This document shows, in pieces, positions 16,622-23,824 of a DNA stretch of 46,532 nt (within the stretch, counting starts at the first letter, position 1; each line of letters opens with the position of its first letter). The stretch covers positions 1 through 46,532 of the forward strand of contig CAJXMZ010000004.1 in assembly GCA_913056315.1 (NCBI GenBank). Reading direction: 5' to 3'. The position numbers and the translations under genes are program-made. Source of the stretch: an uncultured Ectothiorhodospiraceae bacterium (GTDB lineage: Bacteria; Pseudomonadota; Gammaproteobacteria; Nitrococcales; Nitrococcaceae). The notes beneath the pieces were generated by a model. It saw nothing but the letters and a program-made list of their open reading frames with translations. It did not search any database and was not told the origin of the DNA.

Positions 16622-17155
16622 TTAGGGTGCCAAACGGTTGAGCGCCGCCGGTCGGTAGGGGCCAATCCGAAATAAATTCTCGGCAGAATGGCCTGCATCG
16701 GGGAAATCATCAGCAGCAAAGCAAGTCGATACTTGGCAATCGGTATCCAGCTCACGGGCAATTGATTCGAACAGGCCGCGCGAGGGCTCGTTGCTTGGCG
16801 TAATCGTTGTCTCCAGCATACTGGCGCGATCCGCGCCGGGCTGGCGTAAAAACGCACCGACTAGACGTTTGCCCAAGCCTTGGCCTTGCCAAGCGGGATG
16901 GATGCCGACTTGCCAGAGAAAGATCACCTCAGGGTGGCGCGGGCGGCGGTAGCCACTGGCAAACCCAATGACCTTACCCTGGTGTTCGGCGATGACACAG
17001 GTATCGGCAAAGTCGCGAGCGAGCAGCAGGTAGAGGTAGCTAGAATTGAGATCAAGCGTTTCGGTATCCCGTGCGACTTCCCACATTCCCGCGCCGTCTT
17101 GCACCGTGGCAGGGCGCAGGCGAATGCCTTGGTCGGGGATTTCTTCGTTGATCAA
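16622..17155 (-). CDS. ectA: L-2,4-diaminobutyrate N-gamma-acetyltransferase EctA
   Basis: A GNAT acetyltransferase making N-gamma-acetyl-diaminobutyrate for ectoine synthesis. Seen: IRLRPATVQDGAGMWEVA near the N-terminus, LDLNSSYLYLLLARDFADT, and the acetyl-CoA loop QGQGLGKRL. The start is uncertain. TTG at 17155 (177 residues, starting MINEEIPDQG) has GAGGAG 9 nt upstream and gives a normal EctA. An in-frame TTG at 17224 would add 23 residues but has no good ribosome-binding site. A TTG start implies modest translation. Downstream is ectC, not ectB, so the diaminobutyrate must come from an ectB elsewhere or from outside. Divergent from an MFS gene across about 150 bp, which should contain the promoters. 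Confidence 0.9.
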   Translation of the reverse strand: MINEEIPDQGIRLRPATVQDGAGMWEVARDTETLDLNSSYLYLLLARDFADTCVIAEHQGKVIGFASGYRRPRHPEVIFLWQVGIHPAWQGQGLGKRLVGAFLRQPGADRASMLETTITPSNEPSRGLFESIARELDTDCQVSTCFAADDFPDAGHSAENLFRIGPYRPAALNRLAP

Positions 17156-17308
17156 TCTGCTGTGCTCCTCAAGTGCCTTTATTCCACCGCCAGATAGTAG
17201 CAATGACGGGTGCCTGGCTGCCAATAAAAATCATGGCCAATACGGTATAGGTGGACTATCCTCGCGGCACAAATGGCCAGCGCTTTGTTGCCATTCTTGG
17301 AAGCATTC

Positions 17309-18598
17309 ATGCGACATACACTGACACCTTTTATTGCGCTTTTTGCCTCGGTGGCTTTATTGCTCACCGGGGGTGGCATGTTGACGACATTAATTGGCGT
17401 ACGCATGTCACAAGAGGCATTTCCACTGGGTGTTATCGGTGTAGTGACGGCCTGCTATTCGGTGGGGTTTGTCTTTGCCACATTGGTCTGTCCGGGCATT
17501 ATCTCGCGGGTCGGGCACATTCGCAGTTTTGCGGCATTCGCCGCGCTGGCGGCAATGAGTACATTGGTTTATCCGATGCTCATTAACCCTTGGTTATGGG
17601 CCGGGTTACGGCTGGCTTACGGGTTTAGCCTGGCCGGGCTGTATATCGTCACCGAAAGCTGGTTAAACGATCGCACGCCAACCGAGCGGCGTGGCCAAGT
17701 CTTGGGTGGCTATAGTGTTATCACCTATGTTGCTTTGGGCGGCGGGCAGTTTTTGCTGCTAACCGGGCGTTCTGGTGGCTTTGAGTTATTTAGCCTGGCA
17801 GCCATTCTGCTGGCTGCTGCGGTTGTACCGGTTACATTGACTCGGATTACCTCGCCGGACCTGCCCGTGGTTGAGCGCGTTGGCCTGAAAGCTCTGCTTG
17901 ACGCTTCGCCGTTGGGACTCGTCGGCTCGGCATTGGCGGGGATGATTGGTGGTGCTTATGTCGGCCTAGCGCCGGTTTTCGCGCGTGACGCCGGGTTTAG
18001 TGATAGTGGCATTGCCTGGCTGATGGGTTTAAGTATTTTGGGCGGGTTTGTACTGCAATGGCCGATTGGGCATTTATCCGATCGGTTTAACCGCCGGGAT
18101 GTGCTCATGGGTGTGAGCTTTGCCATGGCGGCGTGCAGTTTGGCGATTGTGTTGGTGACTGGTCGCAGTGATGTGGCCGTGGTGGCGTTGGCTATTTTGT
18201 GGGGCGGGCTTGCGTTTACGCTTTATCCAATCGCGCTTTCGCTTGCCAATGACTTTCTCACTCCACAGCAAATGCTGGGTGCGAGCGCGAGCTTACTGCT
18301 TGTTCACGGCATCGGCATGATTGCTGGGCCGTTGCTTGGATCGCAGTTAATGGCGTTAGTCGGGCCAGCCGGTTTGTTTTGGGCGGTCGGTGCGGTGGGC
18401 GTGGTTTTGGGCAGTTTCGCCTGGTTGCGTCAGCGCGTGGGCCCGCCCATTCCGGTTGGCGAGCCATCAACCTATCGGGTGGTGCCGCGCGAGAGTGTGT
18501 TTGCCGGTGGGCTTGATCCACGCTACGAGGAAATGCAGCTGGAATTTGATTTTGAGGATGCCAATGTCGATATTACCGAGCCTGAGGCTGAGCCATGA
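17309..18598 (+). CDS. MFS transporter (YcaD/sugar-efflux-like)
   Basis: A 429-residue major facilitator with about 12 hydrophobic segments. Motif-like loops include TESWLNDRTPTERRGQVLGG after TM4/5 and IGHLSDRFNRRDVLMG between TM8 and TM9, typical of the YcaD-like MFS group. An acidic 40-residue C-terminal tail (QLEFDFEDANVDITEPEAEP) is cytoplasmic and unusual. The ATG at 17309 with GGAAG upstream is preferred to the in-frame ATG at 17273. The stop overlaps the tsaB ATG by 4 nt. It is divergent from ectA, but no link to ectoine transport can be shown. The substrate is unknown. Confidence 0.85.
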   Translation: MRHTLTPFIALFASVALLLTGGGMLTTLIGVRMSQEAFPLGVIGVVTACYSVGFVFATLVCPGIISRVGHIRSFAAFAALAAMSTLVYPMLINPWLWAGLRLAYGFSLAGLYIVTESWLNDRTPTERRGQVLGGYSVITYVALGGGQFLLLTGRSGGFELFSLAAILLAAAVVPVTLTRITSPDLPVVERVGLKALLDASPLGLVGSALAGMIGGAYVGLAPVFARDAGFSDSGIAWLMGLSILGGFVLQWPIGHLSDRFNRRDVLMGVSFAMAACSLAIVLVTGRSDVAVVALAILWGGLAFTLYPIALSLANDFLTPQQMLGASASLLLVHGIGMIAGPLLGSQLMALVGPAGLFWAVGAVGVVLGSFAWLRQRVGPPIPVGEPSTYRVVPRESVFAGGLDPRYEEMQLEFDFEDANVDITEPEAEP

Positions 18599-19287
18599 GT
18601 GTTAGTCCCATTATCCTGGGCGTTGACGCCAGCGCGGGGGCTTGTTCGGTCGCGCTGAGTATGGGCGATGCGGTGATTGGCGAGCAGTTGATCGAGGCAC
18701 GAGGTCACGCGGAAATCTTGCTTGACTTGGTGGACCAACTGCTCGCGCAAGCAGGCTTGGCGCGTTCACAAATCGATGCGATTGCCTATGGCAGTGGTCC
18801 GGGCGGGTTTACCGGGGTACGCGTTAGCGCAGGCGTGGCGCAAGGTATAGCGATGGGGTTGGATTGTCCGGGTATTGCGCTATCGACATTGCGCATTGTG
18901 GCGGCATCCAATCAAATCGAATCGACCCACGCTTGTTATATGCTCGTGGCGCTCGACGCCCGTATGGGGGAGGTTTATGCGCAATCCTTCTACCGACAGG
19001 CAACCGATCCGATTGTCCTCGAGGATATTTCCCCGGCATTGCTGTGTTTGCCTGAGGCATTGACCCCGCCGTCGAATGATTGGGTCGGCATAGGCAATGG
19101 CTTTTTGGCCTATCCCGGCTTGGCGTCGCAAGGCGTTAAAGCCCAACAAATCAGCGCCCATGTTATGCCAAACATTGCCGCGGCGATGCCATTGGCTCGC
19201 GCCCAATATGAGTGCAATGCGGTGCAAGCGCCCAGTGACATCGCGCCGGTTTATTTACGCAATCAAATTGCTAAGCCGTCGGTTTGA
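18595..19287 (+). CDS. tsaB: tRNA t6A37 biosynthesis protein TsaB
   Basis: A 230-residue ASKHA-fold protein of the t6A machinery; it forms a heterodimer with TsaD and activates threonylcarbamoyl transfer to tRNA A37. N-terminal ILGVDASAGACSVAL and AYGSGPGGFTGVRVSAGVAQ are the usual TsaB motifs, and LVALDARMGEVYAQ follows the first domain. The start overlaps the MFS stop (ATGA). A 67-nt gap separates it from the Zur-like gene, which may have its own promoter. Confidence 0.93.
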   Translation: MSVSPIILGVDASAGACSVALSMGDAVIGEQLIEARGHAEILLDLVDQLLAQAGLARSQIDAIAYGSGPGGFTGVRVSAGVAQGIAMGLDCPGIALSTLRIVAASNQIESTHACYMLVALDARMGEVYAQSFYRQATDPIVLEDISPALLCLPEALTPPSNDWVGIGNGFLAYPGLASQGVKAQQISAHVMPNIAAAMPLARAQYECNAVQAPSDIAPVYLRNQIAKPSV

Positions 19288-19354
19288 GTGAATTGGGGTT
19301 TCGTTGCGCCGGCGCTGGGCTTACTCTGATTCAAGTTTTAGTGAGTGGATAAGT

Positions 19355-19909
19355 ATGCCCGATCGCTCGATTTCTCCAAGCAATGCATCGCCCTCGGTGG
19401 TCAGCCCTTTCCCCGATCAAGGGCATGATCATACGCGCTGTATTGACACGGCAATCCGTCAAGCCGAGATGCTGTGTGCATCGCGCTCACGGCGTTTAAC
19501 GCCGCTGCGTCGTCGGGTGCTCGAGTTAGTTTGGGCAAGCCATCAACCGGTGAAAGCTTATGATTTGTTGGCGCATTTGCGACAAGAATCCGCTTCTGCC
19601 GCGCCACCAACGGTATATCGGGCGTTAGATTTTTTGCTCGCCGAGCGTTTGATTCATCGTTTGGCCTCACTCAACGCCTATGTTGGCTGTGCGCAACCAG
19701 ATCATCGTCATGCGGGGCAGTTCTTAATTTGCGCACAGTGCCAGGCGGTTGCTGAGCTGGATGACGATTCGATTAGCGATTTGTTGGGCCATCGTGCCGC
19801 TGAGCAAGGGTTTGTGCTGACCGATCAAGTCATTGAGCTTGAGGGAATTTGTCCCCGCTGTCGCGGTGCACAGCCGCGCGCTGATGCGTTGGCCAACGAT
19901 AGCCTATGA
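19355..19909 (+). CDS. zur: Fur-family regulator, Zur-like
   Basis: A 184-residue Fur-family repressor. The winged helix spans about 45-105 (RRLTPLRRRVLELVW, then PTVYRALDFLLAERLIHRL). The zinc sites show as Cys126/Cys129 (CAQC) and Cys166/Cys169 (CPRC) plus the HRHAG histidines. The N-terminal extension of about 40 residues contains HDHTRC, as in Zur proteins. It would repress zinc uptake genes; no zinc transporter is nearby. ATG at 19355 is chosen over 19304, which gives an unlikely arginine-rich leader. Its stop overlaps the ubiG start (ATGA). Confidence 0.85.
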   Translation: MPDRSISPSNASPSVVSPFPDQGHDHTRCIDTAIRQAEMLCASRSRRLTPLRRRVLELVWASHQPVKAYDLLAHLRQESASAAPPTVYRALDFLLAERLIHRLASLNAYVGCAQPDHRHAGQFLICAQCQAVAELDDDSISDLLGHRAAEQGFVLTDQVIELEGICPRCRGAQPRADALANDSL

Positions 19910-20664
19910 GTGATTCATCGAGTATTGACCCACGTGAGATGGCGCATTATGAGCGCTTAGCTGCGAGTTGGTGGGACCCCACAGGTCCGTTTTGGCCGCT
20001 GCATGGGCTGAATACCTTTCGCGTGAGCTATCTTCGCGCGCAGCTGCGCGACCATTTTAATCTGCCAGATACGCCAACGCCGCTGGCTGGCTTATCGTTG
20101 CTCGATATTGGCTGTGGTGGCGGTTTATTAAGCGAGTCCATGGCGCGTTTAGGCGCGCAGGTGACTGGAGTTGATCCGGTCGCGCGCAACATTGCGATCG
20201 CGCAAGACCATGCCCAACAATCGGGGCTTTCAATTGATTATCGTTGTCAGAGTGTTGAGTCACTGCGGCAGACGGCGCCGCTTTTTGACGCGGTGCTTAA
20301 CATGGAAGTTGTCGAGCATGTAGAGGGCTTGGATGGCTTTATGCAAGCCTGTGCTGAGCGCGTTCGACCGGGTGGGTTAATGTTTGTTGCCACCATTAAT
20401 CGTACGTTATTGGCGGGTTTTACTGCGATTTTTGGTGCCGAATATGTGCTGCGCTGGTTGCCGCGGGGCACGCATCAATATCGCAAGCTACGCCGGCCAA
20501 GCGAGGTATCAGCGGCGCTTGAACGCGGGGGAATGCAAGTCAGCGATCAAACGGGTGTTGCGGTTAGCCCCTTCACAAGACGATTTCGATTCACCTCAAG
20601 CTTGGCGGTTAACTACATGCTGAGCGCGCAAAAACCCAAAGCAAACGCAGGTGCAGTAAAATGA
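19906..20664 (+). CDS. ubiG: Ubiquinone biosynthesis O-methyltransferase UbiG
   Basis: A 252-residue class I SAM methyltransferase performing both O-methylations of ubiquinone synthesis. The N-terminal signature ASSWWDP-type sequence (LAASWWDPTGPFWPLHGLN) is diagnostic. Motif I is LLDIGCGGGLLSE, and NMEVVEHVEG lies further on. It is slightly longer than the usual ~240 residues. It overlaps both neighbours by 4 nt (ATGA), in a run zur-ubiG-M23-photolyase. The product implies an aerobic or facultative ubiquinone user. Confidence 0.95.
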   Translation: MSDSSSIDPREMAHYERLAASWWDPTGPFWPLHGLNTFRVSYLRAQLRDHFNLPDTPTPLAGLSLLDIGCGGGLLSESMARLGAQVTGVDPVARNIAIAQDHAQQSGLSIDYRCQSVESLRQTAPLFDAVLNMEVVEHVEGLDGFMQACAERVRPGGLMFVATINRTLLAGFTAIFGAEYVLRWLPRGTHQYRKLRRPSEVSAALERGGMQVSDQTGVAVSPFTRRFRFTSSLAVNYMLSAQKPKANAGAVK

Positions 20665-21485
20665 AGCGTTGGTCTGGTTGGGCGTTCGTCAGCCTGCTGC
20701 TCGTGCCCGTGTTGGCCAGCGCGCTCACGCTCAACGGCCCGCATCAACAAGGTGGACTGCTCGCGGGCCAGGTTAGCCCAAACAGCCAAGTCCAAGCCTT
20801 GGGGCATGAGGTGCCAGTGGACGCCGCTGGCCGCTTTATTATCGGGCTTGGGCGCGATGCCCCGGCGCGCTTTATGCTGCGTGTCGAACAGCCTGACGGC
20901 GTTGTTAACACGCACAGCATCGAGGTGGCGGCGCGTGACTATGCCATTCAGCGCATCGATGGTTTGCCGAGTAACCAAGTGAGTCCGGATGCCGATACCT
21001 TAGCCCGCATTCGCCGTGATAATGCCGCCGTGGGCGCTGCTCGGGCTGAGCGCTTGCCACAACGCTATTTTGATAGTGGCTGGATTTGGCCGGTTACCGG
21101 GCCGATTTCTGGGGTGTATGGCAGCCAACGTATTCTCAATGGCCAACCTCGCCAGCCGCACTATGGTGTCGATATTGCGCGGGCAACGGGCACACCGGTA
21201 CGCGCGCCGGCAGATGGCATCGTGACGCTTGCCGCTCGAGATTTGTTTTTCTCGGGCGGCACCTTGATCTTAGACCATGGTCAGGGGCTTTCGTCGAGCT
21301 TTCTGCACTTGTCAGCCATGCGCGTTGAGGCCGGCGACCCGGTTGAACAGGGCGAGGTCATTGCCGAGGTGGGTGCAACCGGCCGGGTCACCGGAGCGCA
21401 TCTTGATTGGCGCATGAATTGGTTTGATCAGCGCATTGATCCCACCTTGTTGGTGCCACCGATGCCCGCGAGCACACAGCCATGA
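20661..21485 (+). CDS. M23-family metallopeptidase (LytM domain), periplasmic
   Basis: A 274-residue protein with a signal peptide (cleavage near ASA-LT, about residue 21), an N-terminal beta domain (about 25-95) and a LytM/M23 domain (about 140-265). Zinc ligands are visible: His167 and Asp171 (HYGVDIA) and His247 (HLDW), with His216 (HLS) as the catalytic histidine. It should cut peptidoglycan cross-links or, if regulatory, activate amidases; with all ligands intact it is likely an active endopeptidase. It overlaps ubiG and the photolyase gene by 4 nt each. Confidence 0.9.
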   Translation: MKRWSGWAFVSLLLVPVLASALTLNGPHQQGGLLAGQVSPNSQVQALGHEVPVDAAGRFIIGLGRDAPARFMLRVEQPDGVVNTHSIEVAARDYAIQRIDGLPSNQVSPDADTLARIRRDNAAVGAARAERLPQRYFDSGWIWPVTGPISGVYGSQRILNGQPRQPHYGVDIARATGTPVRAPADGIVTLAARDLFFSGGTLILDHGQGLSSSFLHLSAMRVEAGDPVEQGEVIAEVGATGRVTGAHLDWRMNWFDQRIDPTLLVPPMPASTQP

Positions 21486-23050
21486 GCCAGCAGCAGCGTA
21501 TTATTGTCGTGTTGCCCGACCAGCTTGACCCGAACGGGGCATTGTTTGATGACGTCAATCCGGCCACTGACGTGGTGTGGCTGTGTGAATGGCCGGTGAA
21601 TCAACAGCCGCGGTGGGATCATCAACAACGCTTAGTGTTGTTCTTCTCGGCACTGCGGCATTTGCGTGACCATCTGTTAGCGAAGGGGCTAACGGTGATT
21701 TATCACGCCATCGATCAAGCGCCGCCCGCCCTATCGCAAGCGCCATTCACCGATCAACTAGCCAAAGATCTGGCCGAAATCTGTCCGCAACATGTCGTGG
21801 TGATGGAGCCGGCTGACTGGCAGCTCGAGCAGCGCTTGCATGCGGTCTTGGCAGCTGCTCCGGCGGCTGTTGATTGGCGTGAGGATCGTCACTTTATGGC
21901 CAGCCGCAATGATTTTAAGCGCTGGGCCGAGGGCCGGAAGTCGCTGACGATGGAGTATTTTTATCGTGAGATGCGTAAGCGCTACGACATCTTAATGGAG
22001 GCGGGCAAACCGGTCGGGGGCGAGTGGAATTTTGATAAAGATAACCGCGCGGCGTTTGGCAAAGACGGCCCGGGCGCTTTACCTGAGCATCCCACGTTTG
22101 CGCCTGATGCGATAACGCTTGAGGTGATTGCCCAGGTTGAGGCGCGATTTGCTGATCACCCCGGTCATGCGGGTGACTTTAATCAACCGGTTACCCCCGA
22201 TCAGGCAAGCGCGGCGTTAGATGATTTTATTGCCAACCGCCTACCGGATTTTGGCACTTTTCAAGATGCGATATGGACCGGTGAGCCCTTACTGTTTCAC
22301 GCGCGCTTATCGGCGGCTTTAAATTTACGCTTGCTTGATCCACGCGTGTGTATTGATCGCGCCGTTGCTGCTTGGCAAGCCGGGGCGGCGCCTTTGAACG
22401 CCGTTGAGGGGTTTGTTCGCCAAATTTTGGGTTGGCGCGAGTTCATCCGGGGCGTGTACTGGACGCAAATGCCGCAGTACGCTGAGCATAATGCGCTCGG
22501 CCATACGGCCGCCATGCCGGCGCTATTTTGGGATGGCCAAACCGATATGGCTTGCCTTGCCGATGCGATGTCCGCGCTACAACGCTACGGCTATGCGCAT
22601 CATATTCAACGCCTAATGGTGCTGGGGCTGTTTGCTCAGCTCTATGGCGCCCATCCCTACGCCTTTCACCAATGGCACATGGCAATGTATCTCGATGCAC
22701 ACGACTGGGTTAGCTTGCCGAATGCGTTGGGGATGAGCCAATACGGCGATGGCGGCATTGTGGGGACCAAGCCGTATTGCGCCAGCGGTGCTTACATCGA
22801 TCGAATGAGTAATGCTTGCGGGCAATGTCGGTTTAACCCAAAGCAGGCTACCGGCGAGCAGGCGTGTCCGTTTACTACGCTGTATTGGGACTTTTTGGAT
22901 CGCCATGAAGCCGATTTAAGTCAAAATCGTCGTATGCAGTTCCAGCTACGTAATTTGCAACGCAAACCGGCTGAGCAGCGTGAAGCGATTCGTGTGCAGG
23001 CTAACCAGCTGCGAGAGGAACTTTCTGTGCCTAACAAGCACAAAGTATAG
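21482..23050 (+). CDS. Fe-S cryptochrome/photolyase (FeS-BCP, probable (6-4) photolyase)
   Basis: A 522-residue protein of the deoxyribodipyrimidine photolyase-related group, bacterial (6-4) photolyases carrying FAD, a lumazine antenna and a 4Fe-4S cluster. The four cluster cysteines are Cys433, 446, 449 and 462 (CX12CX2CX12C), followed by a helix TTLYWDFLDRH. The FAD-domain motif INxx-type LGWREFIRGVYW is at about 315-330. The N-terminal Rossmann domain begins IIVVLPDQLDPNG. It is the last gene before a strong terminator and lies back-to-back with a DNA-repair cassette. It repairs UV photoproducts using light, which fits a surface-water habitat. Confidence 0.93.
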   Translation: MSQQQRIIVVLPDQLDPNGALFDDVNPATDVVWLCEWPVNQQPRWDHQQRLVLFFSALRHLRDHLLAKGLTVIYHAIDQAPPALSQAPFTDQLAKDLAEICPQHVVVMEPADWQLEQRLHAVLAAAPAAVDWREDRHFMASRNDFKRWAEGRKSLTMEYFYREMRKRYDILMEAGKPVGGEWNFDKDNRAAFGKDGPGALPEHPTFAPDAITLEVIAQVEARFADHPGHAGDFNQPVTPDQASAALDDFIANRLPDFGTFQDAIWTGEPLLFHARLSAALNLRLLDPRVCIDRAVAAWQAGAAPLNAVEGFVRQILGWREFIRGVYWTQMPQYAEHNALGHTAAMPALFWDGQTDMACLADAMSALQRYGYAHHIQRLMVLGLFAQLYGAHPYAFHQWHMAMYLDAHDWVSLPNALGMSQYGDGGIVGTKPYCASGAYIDRMSNACGQCRFNPKQATGEQACPFTTLYWDFLDRHEADLSQNRRMQFQLRNLQRKPAEQREAIRVQANQLREELSVPNKHKV

Positions 23051-23084
23051 GCGATTCGTGCATAGTTTTATTTAAGACAAGCTA

Positions 23085-23093
23085 TGCTATATT
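23085..23093 (+). promoter_or_regulatory. Possible extended -10 promoter in the photolyase 3' region
   Basis: TG-C-TATATT (23085-23093) matches the extended -10 pattern TGnTATAAT at all but one base. It lies 35 nt after the photolyase stop in an AT-rich stretch; the -35 region is poor (GTTTTA at 23065-23070). Transcription would start near 23100 and stop at the terminator ending at 23156. Confidence 0.35.
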
Positions 23094-23099
23094 GCATCG

Positions 23100-23156
23100 C
23101 AACAGAGAATTTTTCTCTCTCCTCCTCTTGGCCGGCACAATTGCCGGCTTTTTTTT
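23100..23156 (+). ncRNA. Candidate small RNA with CU-rich anti-Shine-Dalgarno loop
   Basis: Between the possible promoter and the terminator, a transcript of about 57 nt would hold three parts. First is a weak stem AGAGAA/TTCTCT (23104-23118). Next is an unpaired pyrimidine tract CTCTCTCCTCCTCTT (23115-23129) containing CCTCCT, complementary to Shine-Dalgarno sequences. Last is a GC-rich terminator stem. Trans-acting RNAs with such CU-rich motifs are known in other proteobacteria. Alternatively this is simply the 3' untranslated end of the photolyase operon. Confidence 0.35.
23131..23156 (+). terminator. Rho-independent terminator after the photolyase operon
   Basis: GCCGGCA (23131-23137) and TGCCGGC (23142-23148) form a perfect 7-bp stem with a CAAT loop, followed by eight T (23149-23156). 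It ends plus-strand transcription just before the convergent pdeM gene, whose stop is at 23171. Confidence 0.93.
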
Positions 23157-23170
23157 GCCTTAATTTCCGC

Positions 23171-23824
23171 CTATCGGTCGATGCAAAACACCGCTTCGCC
23201 ACTGGTGATAAAGCGTTTTTGCTCAGGCGCTTGGGTAACCAAAAAACCCCCGGTTAGGCTGCCGAAGGCTGGGAGAACTAGGCCTTTGTTGTGAGTGAGC
23301 ACAAAAGCGGGCAAGCGCAGTCGATCGCCTGCGCCCTCAATGGCGGCCACTGGATGCCAGTGTCCAGCGACCCAAGCTGACACCATGGTCTGCTCAGGCG
23401 GGTGGTGAAACAACCCAAGCCCCGCCTCGTTAATGCCCTCGCTCTGGCAGTCTAAAACGCCATTTAAAGCATCAAGCTCACGGTCGTGATTACCCTGAAT
23501 GGCCACGATTGGCAAAGTCGCATGCTGTGCGCGCCAGCGTTGAATGTTTTGAGCTAACTGCGGATCAGCACCAAGGCGTGTATGCAAAATATCACCCAAT
23601 AAGATTAAGCGCTCTGGGGCGTAGCGCTTAATGATTTGTGTACAGCGCTCAAGGGTATCCGCGGTATCGCCCTCGGGGATGGCAAGACCGGCACGGCGAA
23701 ACGCGGCGGCTTTGCCAAGGTGTAAATCAGCAATGAGCAACGTTTGCTGTGCTGGCCAAAACACTGCCCGTTCAGGCAGTAACTCGACGTTCAGGCCCTC
23801 CAGCTTTAATGGCATAGCAGTCAT
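23171..23824 (-). CDS. pdeM: Ligase-associated DNA damage response endonuclease PdeM
   Basis: A 217-residue calcineurin-like metallophosphoesterase. The two-metal motifs appear in order: DLHLGK (about 33-38), GDILH, GNHD and GHWHP. PdeM is the fourth member of the ligase-associated DNA damage response set and is thought to process DNA ends. Its start overlaps the helicase stop by 4 nt, and all four genes are on the minus strand, so this is the last gene of the operon. Confidence 0.93.
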   Translation of the reverse strand: MTAMPLKLEGLNVELLPERAVFWPAQQTLLIADLHLGKAAAFRRAGLAIPEGDTADTLERCTQIIKRYAPERLILLGDILHTRLGADPQLAQNIQRWRAQHATLPIVAIQGNHDRELDALNGVLDCQSEGINEAGLGLFHHPPEQTMVSAWVAGHWHPVAAIEGAGDRLRLPAFVLTHNKGLVLPAFGSLTGGFLVTQAPEQKRFITSGEAVFCIDR

